Shown: positions 35,540 to 45,657 of the stretch, piece by piece
Numbering within the stretch: the stretch's first letter is position 1
Layout: each line of letters opens with the position of its first letter
Assembly (NCBI GenBank): GCA_013289585.1
Contig: JABCZR010000006.1
Location: 1 to 64,000, forward strand
Length of the DNA stretch: 64,000 bases
Reading direction: 5' to 3'
Source of the DNA: Acidobacteriota bacterium
Lineage (GTDB): Bacteria > Acidobacteriota > Terriglobia > Acidiferrales > UBA7541
Translations under genes and position numbers: made by a program
The notes under the pieces: model-generated
Told to the model about the DNA's origin: nothing
Seen by the model: only the letters and a program-made list of their open reading frames with translations
Database searches by the model: none

Positions 35540-36547
35540 CTAGGGCTGCACGGCGCGGAGAAAATCAGCGAGAAGGCCATAGGCAGTCGCTTCGATTCCC
35601 GGATTGTGTTCAACAAGAGAGAAACTGAATACGTCCAGATCGAAACGGATCGCGGAACTAGTACCCTCCAGATTCGCGAGCGGATCGGAAGCCAGCAAGA
35701 GTTCGGGTTGCACGGTGCAATCCACGGAATCACCCCGGCGCGCAGCGCGGCAGACGAGCTTGTAGCGCATCCCGGCAGCGCGCACGGAGCGGATTTTTTC
35801 TTCGCTGAGTTCGCGGATGCCAGTGCGCTGCACCTGCTCCAGCCTTACCGGCACACCCATCAGGACAATTGCCAGCGCAGCCACTTTTACAGCGGAGTCC
35901 CAGCCATCGATGTCCGCCGCGGGGTCCGTTTCCACCACGCCAATGGCCTGCGCACGTTTCACCGCTTCGTCAAAGGAGCGGCCTTTTTCGATTTCCGTAA
36001 GAACAACGTTGGTGGTGGAATTGAGTACGCCGGCAAAGCTCTGCAGCGCCGTAGCCGGCAAGCCCAAAGGAAATAGCGAAAAAATCGGGATGCCATCCAT
36101 GACGGTCGCTTCGTAGAGAAACTTCTTCTGTTTTTCGTGAGCCAGCGTGGCGAGTTCGCGAAAGGCATGCACGATCGGACCTTTGTTGGCGGTGATGGCG
36201 TGCGCTCCAAGTTCGAGCGCAGCCTTTAGATGTTCGATGGCAGGCTGGCCGGTTTGCGGAACCAGCGAACTGGCTTCAAACAAAACATCGGCGCGCGCTT
36301 TTTCCAGCCATTCGTGAACATTCCGACAGGGTTGAGGGGGCGGAGCCGGCCAATGGCCATTGAGGATGGCAAGAGGATTCAGGCCATCGGGGTCAGCGAC
36401 CCAGCCGGCGCGTCGCGTAGCCACGCCCGTCAGCCGCCATCGCACGTCATAGCGACGGCGCAGTTCGGTCTCTTTCGAAACGAGGAGATGCAGAAACGCA
36501 CGGCCGACGTTGCCAAAACCAACGATTGCGAGGTTATAGGAAGGAAT
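35540..36547 (-). CDS. Homoserine dehydrogenase, probable ATT start
   Basis: The frame that carries the NAD-binding motif (YNLAIVGFGNVGRAF) has no ATG, GTG or TTG between the upstream stop at 36568 and the internal GTG at 36445. The only non-canonical start is ATT at 36547, behind GGAAAGGGCGGGG. From there the protein has 335 residues, the expected length. The middle has AHAITANKGPIVHAFRELAT and the signature FLYEATVMDGIPIF with the catalytic Lys region. It reduces aspartate semialdehyde to homoserine for Thr/Met synthesis. It lies 18 bases downstream of an M28 peptidase on the same strand. The ORF-track version lacks the nucleotide-binding site. Confidence 0.85.
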   Translation of the reverse strand: MPSYNLAIVGFGNVGRAFLHLLVSKETELRRRYDVRWRLTGVATRRAGWVADPDGLNPLAILNGHWPAPPPQPCRNVHEWLEKARADVLFEASSLVPQTGQPAIEHLKAALELGAHAITANKGPIVHAFRELATLAHEKQKKFLYEATVMDGIPIFSLFPLGLPATALQSFAGVLNSTTNVVLTEIEKGRSFDEAVKRAQAIGVVETDPAADIDGWDSAVKVAALAIVLMGVPVRLEQVQRTGIRELSEEKIRSVRAAGMRYKLVCRAARRGDSVDCTVQPELLLASDPLANLEGTSSAIRFDLDVFSFSLVEHNPGIEATAYGLLADFLRAVQP

Positions 36548-36565
36548 GGCCCCGCCCTTTCCGAA

Positions 36566-38854
36566 TCAATGTGCCGTTGCTGCCGCCAATTTTGCAGCGG
36601 CGGACGAAATGAGATCTGCTTCCTGCTGTAGAACAAGTGCGACGACAACGATGGCTTCGTCGGCCTGCTTCCATTGTTTCTGCTCGATGGCTTCGCGTAC
36701 GGCGGGCACTGTCTTGGCGGCGTAGCCGGTGTAAAAACCCGGGGCGTAGAGCTGATGCTTGAACCACGGGCGATTCGGCAAGCCTTCGTTGTTGGTGAGT
36801 TTTCGCTCGCTGGTCATGAGCATTTTATTTACTTCGGCGAGTGAAGCGGAGGCCAGCAAAGCGCCGCCGTTGGCATTGGCCTGGTCAAGGGCTTTGCGAT
36901 ACTCCGCCGCGCTGCGCACGAGCATATCGGCGGCATTTTCGAGCGGCGCGAAATTCAGATGCGGCGGAACGGTTTCGGCCGGGGGCGGAAGGAGCGGCCG
37001 TCGCGGATCGTTTGTGGCTTTGAAGACGCCTTCTTCGATTTCGCGATTGCGCTCGCGAATGTCGTCCTGCGATTTCTGCAAAAGTGTTTTCAATTCCTTC
37101 AGGTAAGTTTGCACGGTGTCGGCGAAGTCGCCGAATTCGAATGGAAGGAGCTCGGCGTCGGCCAAGCGCATGACGGCCGTACCGCCGGTCTGCGCGAGCG
37201 CGCGGCCATAGACAAAGTCCGTGTCGCTGAAATGCGTAAACCAGTAAAAATCGTCGTAGATGGAATGGTAGATGCCGCCGCCATCTTCGCCGCTAAAACC
37301 AATGTTGAGCGAAGCCACGCCATCGTGCTGAAGGAAGGCGGTGTAGTCGGAGCCGGAACCGAGAGCGGGTATGCGAAGATCGGGGCGTTTGCGAATTTCT
37401 TCCCGCTGCTCCGGAGTCTTGGCGTTGGCGATGGCCCGGAGTTGCTCACGTTTCCAGGCGCTGAGTTTTGTTTCCGGGTCGCAGATTTCGCGCGCGATTT
37501 CGTTGCTGAATTTCTCGAGCGTGTGGGCGCCTTCGATATTGAGATAACCCCGCCCGTTGCCGTCCGAATTAATGTAGGCGACACCATGCGCGCGCAACTC
37601 GTCGTAATGAGCTTCGGCCCATTCCGTGGAGCCGAGAAGCCCGGGCTCCTCGCCGTCCCACGCGCAATAAATGATAGTGCGCTTGGGCTTCCATCCGGAT
37701 TTGAGCAGCTCGCCCAGGGCGCGGGCCTCTTCCATTTCCGCAACGAGTCCCGCGATGGGATCTTCGGCGCCGTTCACCCAGGCGTCGTGATGGTTTCCGC
37801 GAATTACCCATTCATCCGGAAAAACAGCGCCTGGAATTTTCCCTACAACGTCGTAGACGGGCTTAGTGAGCCAGTTCGATGTCACTTTCAAGTGAACTTT
37901 AGCCGCACCCGGTCCGACGTGATAGGTGATTCCTAGTCCGCCACGCCAGCCTTCCGGAGCAACCGGCCCGGTGAGCGCCGCAAGGAGCGGTTGCGCGTCA
38001 GCGTAGGAAATCGGGAGGACGGGGATTTTGGTGATGGTGGCGGCTTCTTCGATTTTCAGGCGTTTGGCATCTTTCGTGGCGCCGACACCGGGGGTGAGCG
38101 GATCGCCGGGATAGAAGGGCATGTCCGCGACGCTGCCGCGTTGCACACCGTCGGGAGGGCGATACGGTCCGGCAGGAAAAGTTTCCCCCTGGACGAATCC
38201 ATCCTCGTGCGGATCGGAATAGATGAGACAGCCGATGGCACCGTGTTCAGCGGCTACTTTGGGCTTGATGCCGCGCCAGGAGTGATAGTAGCGAGCAATC
38301 ACGATCTTGCCTTTCACGGAAACGCCGAGGCGCTCGAGATATTCGTAGTCTTCAGGAATGCCGTAGTTGACGTAGACGAGCGGAGCGGTGACGTCTCCAT
38401 CGATGGAGTAGGCGTTGTACGTGGGAAGCTGCTCGGCTTGCTGATCCGACGTGGGGTCGACGGAAACCGCGGGCTCCTGGAGCTTGGCGACAAATTTGGG
38501 ACCTCCGTCGACGAGTTCGACTACGCGCTCCTTGGGCGTGGGAAAGAGAACGTCGAATTGTTCGATGTGGGTGTCGAGACCGAACTCCTTGAATTTAGCG
38601 GCGATCCATTCAGCGTTGTCTTTGTCGTAGGGAGAGCCAACGTTGTGGGGGCGGGCCGTGAGCCGCTGCATATAGGAGCGAAGATTATCGGGAGTAGGAA
38701 TGGCGCGCAGCTTTTCTTCCCATTGGCGTTCGGTGCGCGACGACGCGGCGGAGTAACCAAAGAACGGCTGTTCGTCGGCGATGACGTGCTTGCCGAGTGG
38801 GGCGAGCGAGAGCCCTGCGATAACAAGTGAGGCAAACACGGCGCTACGATTCAT
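36566..38854 (-). CDS. Secreted M28-family glutamate carboxypeptidase-like metallopeptidase
   Basis: A 762-residue protein with a signal peptide (NRSAVFASLVIAGLSLAPLG), a PA (protease-associated) domain around residues 150-270 (VKGKIVIARYYHSWRGIKPK), the M28 catalytic domain and a C-terminal dimerisation domain. Zinc and catalytic residues are seen in IRGNHHDAWVNGAEDPIAG (His, Asp), CAWDGEEPGLLGSTEWAEAH (Glu-Glu) and YHSIYDDFYWFTHFSD (His). This is the layout of N-acetylated alpha-linked acidic dipeptidases. It is the first gene in front of homoserine dehydrogenase. Confidence 0.92.
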   Translation of the reverse strand: MNRSAVFASLVIAGLSLAPLGKHVIADEQPFFGYSAASSRTERQWEEKLRAIPTPDNLRSYMQRLTARPHNVGSPYDKDNAEWIAAKFKEFGLDTHIEQFDVLFPTPKERVVELVDGGPKFVAKLQEPAVSVDPTSDQQAEQLPTYNAYSIDGDVTAPLVYVNYGIPEDYEYLERLGVSVKGKIVIARYYHSWRGIKPKVAAEHGAIGCLIYSDPHEDGFVQGETFPAGPYRPPDGVQRGSVADMPFYPGDPLTPGVGATKDAKRLKIEEAATITKIPVLPISYADAQPLLAALTGPVAPEGWRGGLGITYHVGPGAAKVHLKVTSNWLTKPVYDVVGKIPGAVFPDEWVIRGNHHDAWVNGAEDPIAGLVAEMEEARALGELLKSGWKPKRTIIYCAWDGEEPGLLGSTEWAEAHYDELRAHGVAYINSDGNGRGYLNIEGAHTLEKFSNEIAREICDPETKLSAWKREQLRAIANAKTPEQREEIRKRPDLRIPALGSGSDYTAFLQHDGVASLNIGFSGEDGGGIYHSIYDDFYWFTHFSDTDFVYGRALAQTGGTAVMRLADAELLPFEFGDFADTVQTYLKELKTLLQKSQDDIRERNREIEEGVFKATNDPRRPLLPPPAETVPPHLNFAPLENAADMLVRSAAEYRKALDQANANGGALLASASLAEVNKMLMTSERKLTNNEGLPNRPWFKHQLYAPGFYTGYAAKTVPAVREAIEQKQWKQADEAIVVVALVLQQEADLISSAAAKLAAATAH

Positions 38855-38965
38855 TTTTCCCCCATAAAGTAAGGTGAGGATTATTTACTGTAGTCTTTGG
38901 ACTCGCAAGCCCGAAGTTTGGTTTCGAGGCGGGACACAATTCTGGCCGGTTGCGCGAACAGAATC

Positions 38966-39484
38966 TCAGCAGAGGGATTTTGACATCTCAATGTAATGGC
39001 AGGGAACTTTTGTCTCGACTTCGGGGGGGATTGGGGCGGTGCTTGTTTCGAGGTATCCGAGGTGGCGGTAAAAGGCAGGGAGCGGTGCACGCGCGCTGAT
39101 GATGCGAAGATCGATGGCAACACTGCCTGATTCGCGAAAATAACTTTCCGCTGCCGCCATTAATTTGCGGCCCAGGCCGGTGCCTTGGCGTCGCGGTTCG
39201 ACTCCAAGGAGACCGAGGTAGCCGCGATTGCCGCGGAGTTCGACGTAGACGCAGCCGGCGAGGTCGGCAGAATCCTCGGCGATCAGGAATTTTCCTTTTT
39301 TCATGTACTCACGAACGCCGTCGGGGCTGATGCGATCGCCGTCGATGAAAGGCAGCTCGACGCGGAACGCGACGTTGATCAGCGCAGAGAGGGATTCCAC
39401 GTCCGCCGGGCCTGCGTGGCGGATACCGAGGTCATCGCGAGAACGCCGGGATTTTGCAGCTTCGTCCATGGGATAAGCACTCAT
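38966..39484 (-). CDS. GNAT-family N-acetyltransferase
   Basis: A 172-residue enzyme from the ATG at 39484. The acetyl-CoA loop is LGLLGVEPRRQGTGLGRKLM (Q/RxxGxG/A) and the end of the fold is LPAFYRHLGYLETSTAPIP. The substrate is unknown. The ORF-track start is longer but adds an unlikely Ser/Arg-rich leader. The neighbouring hydrolase is on the same strand and lies just upstream. Confidence 0.88.
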   Translation of the reverse strand: MSAYPMDEAAKSRRSRDDLGIRHAGPADVESLSALINVAFRVELPFIDGDRISPDGVREYMKKGKFLIAEDSADLAGCVYVELRGNRGYLGLLGVEPRRQGTGLGRKLMAAAESYFRESGSVAIDLRIISARAPLPAFYRHLGYLETSTAPIPPEVETKVPCHYIEMSKSLC

Positions 39485-39531
39485 CCTATCGCGGGATTGC
39501 AGCCTGCGGGGTTCGGACAGGTGGCACGGGC

Positions 39532-40350
39532 TCAATGCGTAGCTTGATTGAGGAATGAAAATACTTTGGGGGCCCAAATCTCTCCACCGTGGACACAGAA
39601 TTCGTGGGCTTCTTGAGCGGTCTTACCAAACGCGGGAAAAATCATGCTCTCGTGCGGCTTGTTTACTTTTTCCATTTCCGCGGCGAGAACGCGACTGGGG
39701 GCCAGGTCGTAGTCGTTTTGCGCCTGGATAAAGAGGACCGGCATTTGGGCCTGGTGGACGGCCTTTATCAGACGATCACGCAATTCCGGAGATTCCTTCC
39801 AGGTTTGCGCGGCTCCGGCAAAATCAACCGCGGCGCGAAGGCCGACACCGCGTTCCGCCATCAGGACAGTCTGAATCCCGCCGAAGGAACACCCCGCGAC
39901 GGAGATCCTCTGCGCATCTACCTCAGGTAATCCTTTCAAGTAAGTAAGCGCGGCAATCTGATCCTGAAGCTGCAACTCCATTAATTGGACCAGTCTCTTG
40001 CCGCGAGCTTGCTGTCCGCCGCTTCCGCCAGCCTGCGCAAGCTCGTCCATGATGTACTCGCCAGGTGAGCGGCCGTGGCCGCGGCGTTGAGGAATGAACA
40101 GAATATATCCCCGACTGATGAAGAGGGGGGCGAGGTCGGGGAGCCAGCCGGGACGTCGCTCGCTGCCATGGTTCCAGAGGACCGCGGGAAACGGCCCATT
40201 GCCAGCTGGTTTATAGATAAACCCGTGAAGAACGAGGTTGCCGCTGGGAAATGTAACTTCAACGGGGTTCGCAGGCTGTTCGAGCTGCGCCGAGACCGCC
40301 GGCACGCGCAGCAGGAAGAGGAATACGATTGCGATGAATGTGTATTTCAT
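39532..40350 (-). CDS. Secreted alpha/beta hydrolase (dienelactone hydrolase-like)
   Basis: A 272-residue protein from the ATG at 40350, with a signal peptide (MKYTFIAIVFLFLLRVPAVS). The nucleophile elbow is RISVAGCSFGGIQTVLMAER (G-x-S/C-x-G), here with Cys before the Ser (GCSFGG), as in dienelactone-hydrolase relatives; the acid is in FIQAQNDYDLAPSRV and the His is in AHEFCVHGGEIW. Its start is 22 bases past the enolase stop, so it is probably co-transcribed with eno. Confidence 0.85.
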   Translation of the reverse strand: MKYTFIAIVFLFLLRVPAVSAQLEQPANPVEVTFPSGNLVLHGFIYKPAGNGPFPAVLWNHGSERRPGWLPDLAPLFISRGYILFIPQRRGHGRSPGEYIMDELAQAGGSGGQQARGKRLVQLMELQLQDQIAALTYLKGLPEVDAQRISVAGCSFGGIQTVLMAERGVGLRAAVDFAGAAQTWKESPELRDRLIKAVHQAQMPVLFIQAQNDYDLAPSRVLAAEMEKVNKPHESMIFPAFGKTAQEAHEFCVHGGEIWAPKVFSFLNQATH

Positions 40351-40372
40351 TTTGCTTCTCACCGCTTCCGGA

Positions 40373-41689
<1,317 letters not shown>

Positions 41690-41805
41690 TCAGCAATCTC
41701 CTGATTCAGGATGAATTGGAGATTGTATCAGACCGAACGATTGCGCTTTGCAGGGATATCGGTCTGCCGAAGGGCAAGACTCAGCTTAGGATTGTGACCG
41801 TAGGA

Positions 41806-41825
41806 GCACAGTCTGAAGGCTGTGC
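41806..41825. repeat. Small intergenic palindrome
   Basis: GCACAG-TCTGAAGG-CTGTGC lies between the eno start and the glgC stop. It shares the 'CAG-TCT' loop start with the hairpin at 23699 and is a candidate dispersed palindrome or a weak glgC terminator. Confidence 0.5.
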
Positions 41826-41845
41826 CAGAAAGTGCTAAGGCGAAA

Positions 41846-43084
41846 TTAAGCGCTTTCGGGTTCTTCGATTAAGGATTCCTGACGGACGACGACGACGATG
41901 CCGGAATCGGTGACGTGGAAACGGCGGCGGTCGGCTTCGAGGTCGTAGCCGATTTCAGTACGCTCGGGAAGGCTGACGTGGCGATCAATGATGGCGCGGC
42001 GGATGCGGGAATGACGGCCGACGTTCACATGATTGTAGAAGATGGAGTCCGAGACTTCGCAGTAGCTGTTGACGCGGACGTTGTTGCCGATGACAGATTT
42101 TTGAACGCGGCCGCCGGAGATGACGGAACCGCCGGCGACGATGGAATCGAGCGCGGCGCCCATGCGTTCGGGGTCGGCGAAGACGAATTTTGCGGGCGGG
42201 TATTGGTGCTGCCAGGTGCGCAAAGGCCAATTATTATCGTACAAATTGAAAACGGGTGAAACACTGACGAGGTCCATGTTGGCCTCGTAATAGGCATCGA
42301 GAGTGCCGACGTCCCGCCAGTAGAGCGCATCCTTGCTGTTTTCATCGACGAAATTATAGGCGAATACACGGTGCTTCGAGATGATGCGTGGCAGGATGTC
42401 CTTGCCGAAATCGTGGCTGGACTTGGGATCCTCCGAATCCGCAAGGAGGATGGGAATCATGAGCTGGGTGTTGAAGATGTAGATGCCCATGGAAGCGTTG
42501 CAATTCCCGGGATGGTGCGGAGACTGTTTGGGCTCGGCGGGTTTTTCTTCGAAGCCGATGATACGCCAGTCCTTGTCGACTTCAATGACGCCAAACTGGC
42601 GAGCAGCTTCAGCAACTGTAATCTGGATGGTGGCGACGGTGACTTCGGCGCCGGAGTCCACGTGCTGCTTGAGCATCTTGGCGTAATTCATCTTGTAAAT
42701 GTGATCGCCGGAGAGAATGAAGACGTACTTGGAGCGCTCGCTGCCGATGGAATAAATGTTCTGGTAAACGGCGTCGGCGGTGCCCTGATACCACTCCTTC
42801 GAGACGCGCATTTGCGGAGTTAGGACTTCGATGTAGTCGCCGAGGCCGGCGAGGGGCGACCAGCCGGCACGGACGTGGCGATTGAGGCTGAGAGCTTTGT
42901 ACTGCGTGAGGACGAAGATGCGGCGGAGATCGGAGTTGATGCAATTGGAGAGCGTGATGTCAATGATGCGATAAAGAGCGCCGAAAGGAACGGCGGGTTT
43001 GGCACGGTCGCGGGTCAGCGGCCAGAGGCGTTCGCCCTGGCCTCCTGCGAGGAGAACTCCGATCGCGTCGCGCATATCCGACAT
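41846..43084 (-). CDS. glgC: Glucose-1-phosphate adenylyltransferase
   Basis: A 412-residue enzyme making ADP-glucose for glycogen (or trehalose/maltosyl-type) synthesis. The nucleotidyl-transfer motif is VLLAGGQGERLWPLTRDRAK, followed by PAVPFGALYRIIDITLSNC and QGTADAVYQN, and a C-terminal left-handed beta-helix (VRVNSYCEVSDSIFYNHVN). The start is the ATG at 43084, with a possible ATG three codons in. The enzyme is usually allosterically controlled by glycolytic intermediates. No other glg gene is visible nearby. Confidence 0.95.
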   Translation of the reverse strand: MSDMRDAIGVLLAGGQGERLWPLTRDRAKPAVPFGALYRIIDITLSNCINSDLRRIFVLTQYKALSLNRHVRAGWSPLAGLGDYIEVLTPQMRVSKEWYQGTADAVYQNIYSIGSERSKYVFILSGDHIYKMNYAKMLKQHVDSGAEVTVATIQITVAEAARQFGVIEVDKDWRIIGFEEKPAEPKQSPHHPGNCNASMGIYIFNTQLMIPILLADSEDPKSSHDFGKDILPRIISKHRVFAYNFVDENSKDALYWRDVGTLDAYYEANMDLVSVSPVFNLYDNNWPLRTWQHQYPPAKFVFADPERMGAALDSIVAGGSVISGGRVQKSVIGNNVRVNSYCEVSDSIFYNHVNVGRHSRIRRAIIDRHVSLPERTEIGYDLEADRRRFHVTDSGIVVVVRQESLIEEPESA

Positions 43085-43479
43085 GGATGGACCCCCGCTG
43101 GGCGCGTCTTAAGAAGCGGCTCATTTTACGTAAGGGCGGAGGGGAGTACAAGCGTGACGGAGAGGAAGCCGGGAGCAGGAAGAGGCTTATAGAAAACTGC
43201 ATTCTTAATTTACTGTAGAATAATATAGTAACTTTATTGCCAGTACATGGGTTCAGTACTGCGGGGACTGGTGGGCAGGTAGAAAGATTCCTTGACTTGG
43301 ATGGCAAGAATTGATTAGAAGATGCCAGCGACCTTTCTGGTGCAGCCGCGAAGCGGACAATACGTGCGATAATTAAGAACAGGGGCGGTGCCCGCAGCAG
43401 TGCATAGCCGGCGGCAGCATGGCCGGCGAGAGGCGCCGCAAGATACCAATCCGAACCGGATTGGGGGTGAATTAATAAA
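43085..43479. other. Divergent intergenic region glgC/rpsU
   Basis: There is no gene. AT-rich patches such as GAATAATATAGTAACTTTAT (near 43216) could hold the glgC promoter, and GCGATAATT near 43366 is a possible -10 for rpsU. A GC-rich leader with a GCCGGC inverted repeat follows, then the hairpin at 43446-43464 just upstream of rpsU. Confidence 0.4.
43446..43464 (+). promoter_or_regulatory. Hairpin overlapping the rpsU ribosome-binding site
   Basis: CCAATCCG-AAC-CGGATTGG is a perfect 8-bp stem with a 3-base loop. Its 3' arm runs straight into GGGTGA, the only purine-rich site before the GTG start 15 bases on. Folding would therefore occlude part of the Shine-Dalgarno region. This is the position expected for translational feedback in a ribosomal-protein leader, but no known motif is recognised. 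Confidence 0.5.
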
Positions 43480-43677
43480 GTGGCTGAAGTCATCATCCAA
43501 GAGAGTGAATCTCTGGAAAATGCCCTGCGGCGTTTTAAACGCAAGGTGCAACAGGAAGACATCATCAAGGAAATCAAGAAGCACAGCTTCTACATGAAAC
43601 CCGGCGAGAAGCGCCGGGCAAAAGAAGCGCTTTCGCGGAAGCGACTGCGCAAGAAGCAGCGGCGGGAAGCGGATTAG
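43480..43677 (+). CDS. rpsU: 30S ribosomal protein S21
   Basis: A 65-residue basic protein with the S21 pattern: MAEVIIQESESLENALRRFK, then KHSFYMKPGEKRRAKEALSR and a basic end (RLRKKQRREAD). S21 binds the 30S platform near the 3' end of 16S rRNA and helps start-site selection. It begins with GTG, has the hairpin at 43446 upstream and a perfect terminator hairpin right after the stop, so it is a single-gene unit. Confidence 0.95.
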   Translation: MAEVIIQESESLENALRRFKRKVQQEDIIKEIKKHSFYMKPGEKRRAKEALSRKRLRKKQRREAD

Positions 43678-43684
43678 TTCAGGG

Positions 43685-43722
43685 AGGCGGCCCCGGTCAG
43701 GTTGGGGCCGCCTATCCGTTTT
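43685..43722 (+). terminator. rpsU intrinsic terminator
   Basis: AGGCGGCCCC (43685-43694) pairs perfectly with GGGGCCGCCT (43704-43713), 10 bp with a 9-base loop, then ATCCGTTTT. It begins 8 bases after the rpsU stop. Confidence 0.9.
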
Positions 43723-43925
43723 ACGTCGCGGCTCTGCGCCGCACTTCCGAGAATCAGGCCCCCGGTTAGGCAAGGAAGTATTGGGTTCGTGTTTCAGCTT
43801 CGTGCCCGCAGGCCCAAGGGATCCGCGCCCGGCGTCCCCGGATACAGGTTTCCTCAAGCAATTCGGCTCTCCGGTACAAAGTCTGCCCAACCTCCTGCCC
43901 GACACGGGACCAGGGAGAGCGGCTG

Positions 43926-44231
43926 ATGGAATACCACGACAAGGTGTTGAAGTGTTCGGAATGCGGGGCTGAGTTTGTGTTCACGGGCGGCGAGCAGATG
44001 TTTTTCGCCGACAAGGGTTTCAAGAACGAGCCCAAACGCTGCAAAGCCTGCAAGGCGAAACGAGCCGAAGGAGGAGGTGGCGGCGGACACGCTTCACCGA
44101 TGCGGTCGGAGACAAAGACAAACTGCTCTCAGTGTGGCAAGGAGACGACTGTTCCCTTCCGGCCCACGCAGGGGCGTCCGGTCTTCTGCCGGGAGTGCTT
44201 CCAGCAGCGAAGAGCGATGGGCGCAGCATAG
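43926..44231 (+). CDS. Two-zinc-ribbon small protein
   Basis: A 101-residue protein with two Cys4 knuckles: CSECGAEF ... CKACKAKRAE near the N-terminus, and CSQCGKETTVPF ... CRECFQQRRA at the C-terminus, linked by a Gly-rich stretch (GGGGGGHASP). This is the CxxC-x(n)-CxxC zinc-ribbon form often found near ribosomal or cold-shock genes. Its function is unknown; RNA or protein binding is the inference. GGGAGAGCGGCTG precedes the ATG. Confidence 0.8.
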   Translation: MEYHDKVLKCSECGAEFVFTGGEQMFFADKGFKNEPKRCKACKAKRAEGGGGGGHASPMRSETKTNCSQCGKETTVPFRPTQGRPVFCRECFQQRRAMGAA

Positions 44232-44246
44232 CAGGATCGAAATAAA

Positions 44247-44270
44247 GAAGTAATGAAGTAACGAAGTGAC
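44247..44270. repeat. Short tandem repeat, 8-bp unit
   Basis: Three units, GAAGTAAT, GAAGTAAC and GAAGTGAC, lie in the space between the zinc-ribbon gene and the aminotransferase. There is no coding sense. Confidence 0.5.
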
Positions 44271-44301
44271 GAGAGGGCCCCGCGAGGTTACACCTACGGA
44301 G

Positions 44302-44323
44302 GGACAGGCACGAATGCCTGTCC
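44302..44323. terminator. Perfect 9-bp palindrome between convergent genes
   Basis: GGACAGGCA-CGAA-TGCCTGTCC is a perfect stem-loop between the zinc-ribbon gene and the aminotransferase, which face each other. It may end either transcript, though only short pyrimidine tracts follow. Its form also fits the small dispersed palindromes seen elsewhere in this window. Confidence 0.5.
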
Positions 44324-44358
44324 TACTTCTTGAATCCGCCTTCGATTGCAAATTTTCT

Positions 44359-45471
44359 TCAGGGATGTGAATCCAAGTAGGCGCCGAATTGCGCCAAGGC
44401 TTCGGGCATGTTCTTGCGGCCGAAGCCGAAGCGGATGTGGCGCGGCTGGTCGTAGACGGTGCCCGGCAGCAGAAGGACTCCTGCATCGCGGACAGTTTTT
44501 TCGCAGAAAGCGAGTACGTCTTGCTCGGGTTTGAGCCGGACGAACCCGATGGGGCTGGCGTTGGGCCTCACCCATTCAAATCGGTTCGAGCGCCGAAGGA
44601 TAAAGGCATCGAGAAGCTGCAGGTTGCGTAATACAAGTTCCCGGTTGCGCTGCACCAGGACTTCGCGATGGCGGAGGGCGAGCGCGCTAAGAAATTCGCT
44701 GGGAGCGCTGTTGCAAATGGTGGTGTAGTACCTGAATCCCAGACAGCGGCGGAGAATTTCTGGATTGCGACTGGCGAGCCATCCGAGACGAAGGCCGGGC
44801 AGACCGTAGGTCTTACTCATGGAGCCCAGGCTAACGGCATTTTCGTACACTTCGCAGGCGGCCGGGAGACGCGTCGCGGGTTCGTGTTCGAGCTCGCGGT
44901 AGACTTCATCCGAAAACAAAATAATCCTGCGGCTCGCCGCCAGATCAAGAACTTGTTTGAAAATGCCTGCCGGCATTAAGAGGCCGGTAGGATTGTGAGG
45001 CGTGTTGATGTAGATGATTTTGGTGTTTGGCTGGAGCAACTTTTCAAGGACGGCGACGTTGTGTGCCCATCCGCTTTCGAATGAGCGGGGCCATTCGCTC
45101 ACCTGAGCCCCGGTGCTACGCGCAACCTCCAGGCCGCTCTCGTAACATGGGGTTTCGACGATGATGTGATCGCCGGGCCCCGCTAATGCGTGGTAGAGGA
45201 CGAAGATACCTTCTTCGGCGGCTGCTACAACAAGAACATCGTCCGGGCTGAGTGGATGGTAGATAGCGGCGATCGCTTGCCGAAGATCGGGGGCCCCCGG
45301 CGATTCGGTGTAGCCGCACCAGTGTTTGAGGAGGCGGTCGTGGGCGCCTGGCTCTAGATCGAGCAGTTCCTGTATCGCGCGGGACTCCGCATCGGAACTA
45401 GAGAGCAGGTATTTGGCGGTGAACTCATATTTGCCGAAATACTGCTCTATACGAAAGGGTTTGATTTGCAT
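44359..45471 (-). CDS. Class I/II PLP-dependent aminotransferase
   Basis: A 370-residue PLP enzyme of fold type I from the ATG at 45471 (MQIKPFRIEQYFGKYEFTAK). The cofactor Lys lies in VSLGSMSKTYGLPGLRLGWL and the substrate-binding Arg in PRHIRFGFGRKNMPEAL. The ORF-track start would extend it 76 codons upstream. The substrate is not evident. It is divergent from the GCS2-type ligase gene, so it might supply an amino-acid precursor to that pathway. Confidence 0.88.
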   Translation of the reverse strand: MQIKPFRIEQYFGKYEFTAKYLLSSSDAESRAIQELLDLEPGAHDRLLKHWCGYTESPGAPDLRQAIAAIYHPLSPDDVLVVAAAEEGIFVLYHALAGPGDHIIVETPCYESGLEVARSTGAQVSEWPRSFESGWAHNVAVLEKLLQPNTKIIYINTPHNPTGLLMPAGIFKQVLDLAASRRIILFSDEVYRELEHEPATRLPAACEVYENAVSLGSMSKTYGLPGLRLGWLASRNPEILRRCLGFRYYTTICNSAPSEFLSALALRHREVLVQRNRELVLRNLQLLDAFILRRSNRFEWVRPNASPIGFVRLKPEQDVLAFCEKTVRDAGVLLLPGTVYDQPRHIRFGFGRKNMPEALAQFGAYLDSHP

Positions 45472-45657
45472 GCGAAAGAGTCTGGCAAGCCCTGTATCCC
45501 GCAGTCCAGAACCAAATTGACCGGGTCGCCCGGAAGCTAAGCCAATCGGGATATTGGCGTTCCTCCAGAGGTTGATGCAGGTGCAATTTGGCGGGCTGGC
45601 GGGTATGATACGAGGCTCGAAGTCCCCAACACGACCAAGTGACCAGAGGGCCACTCC

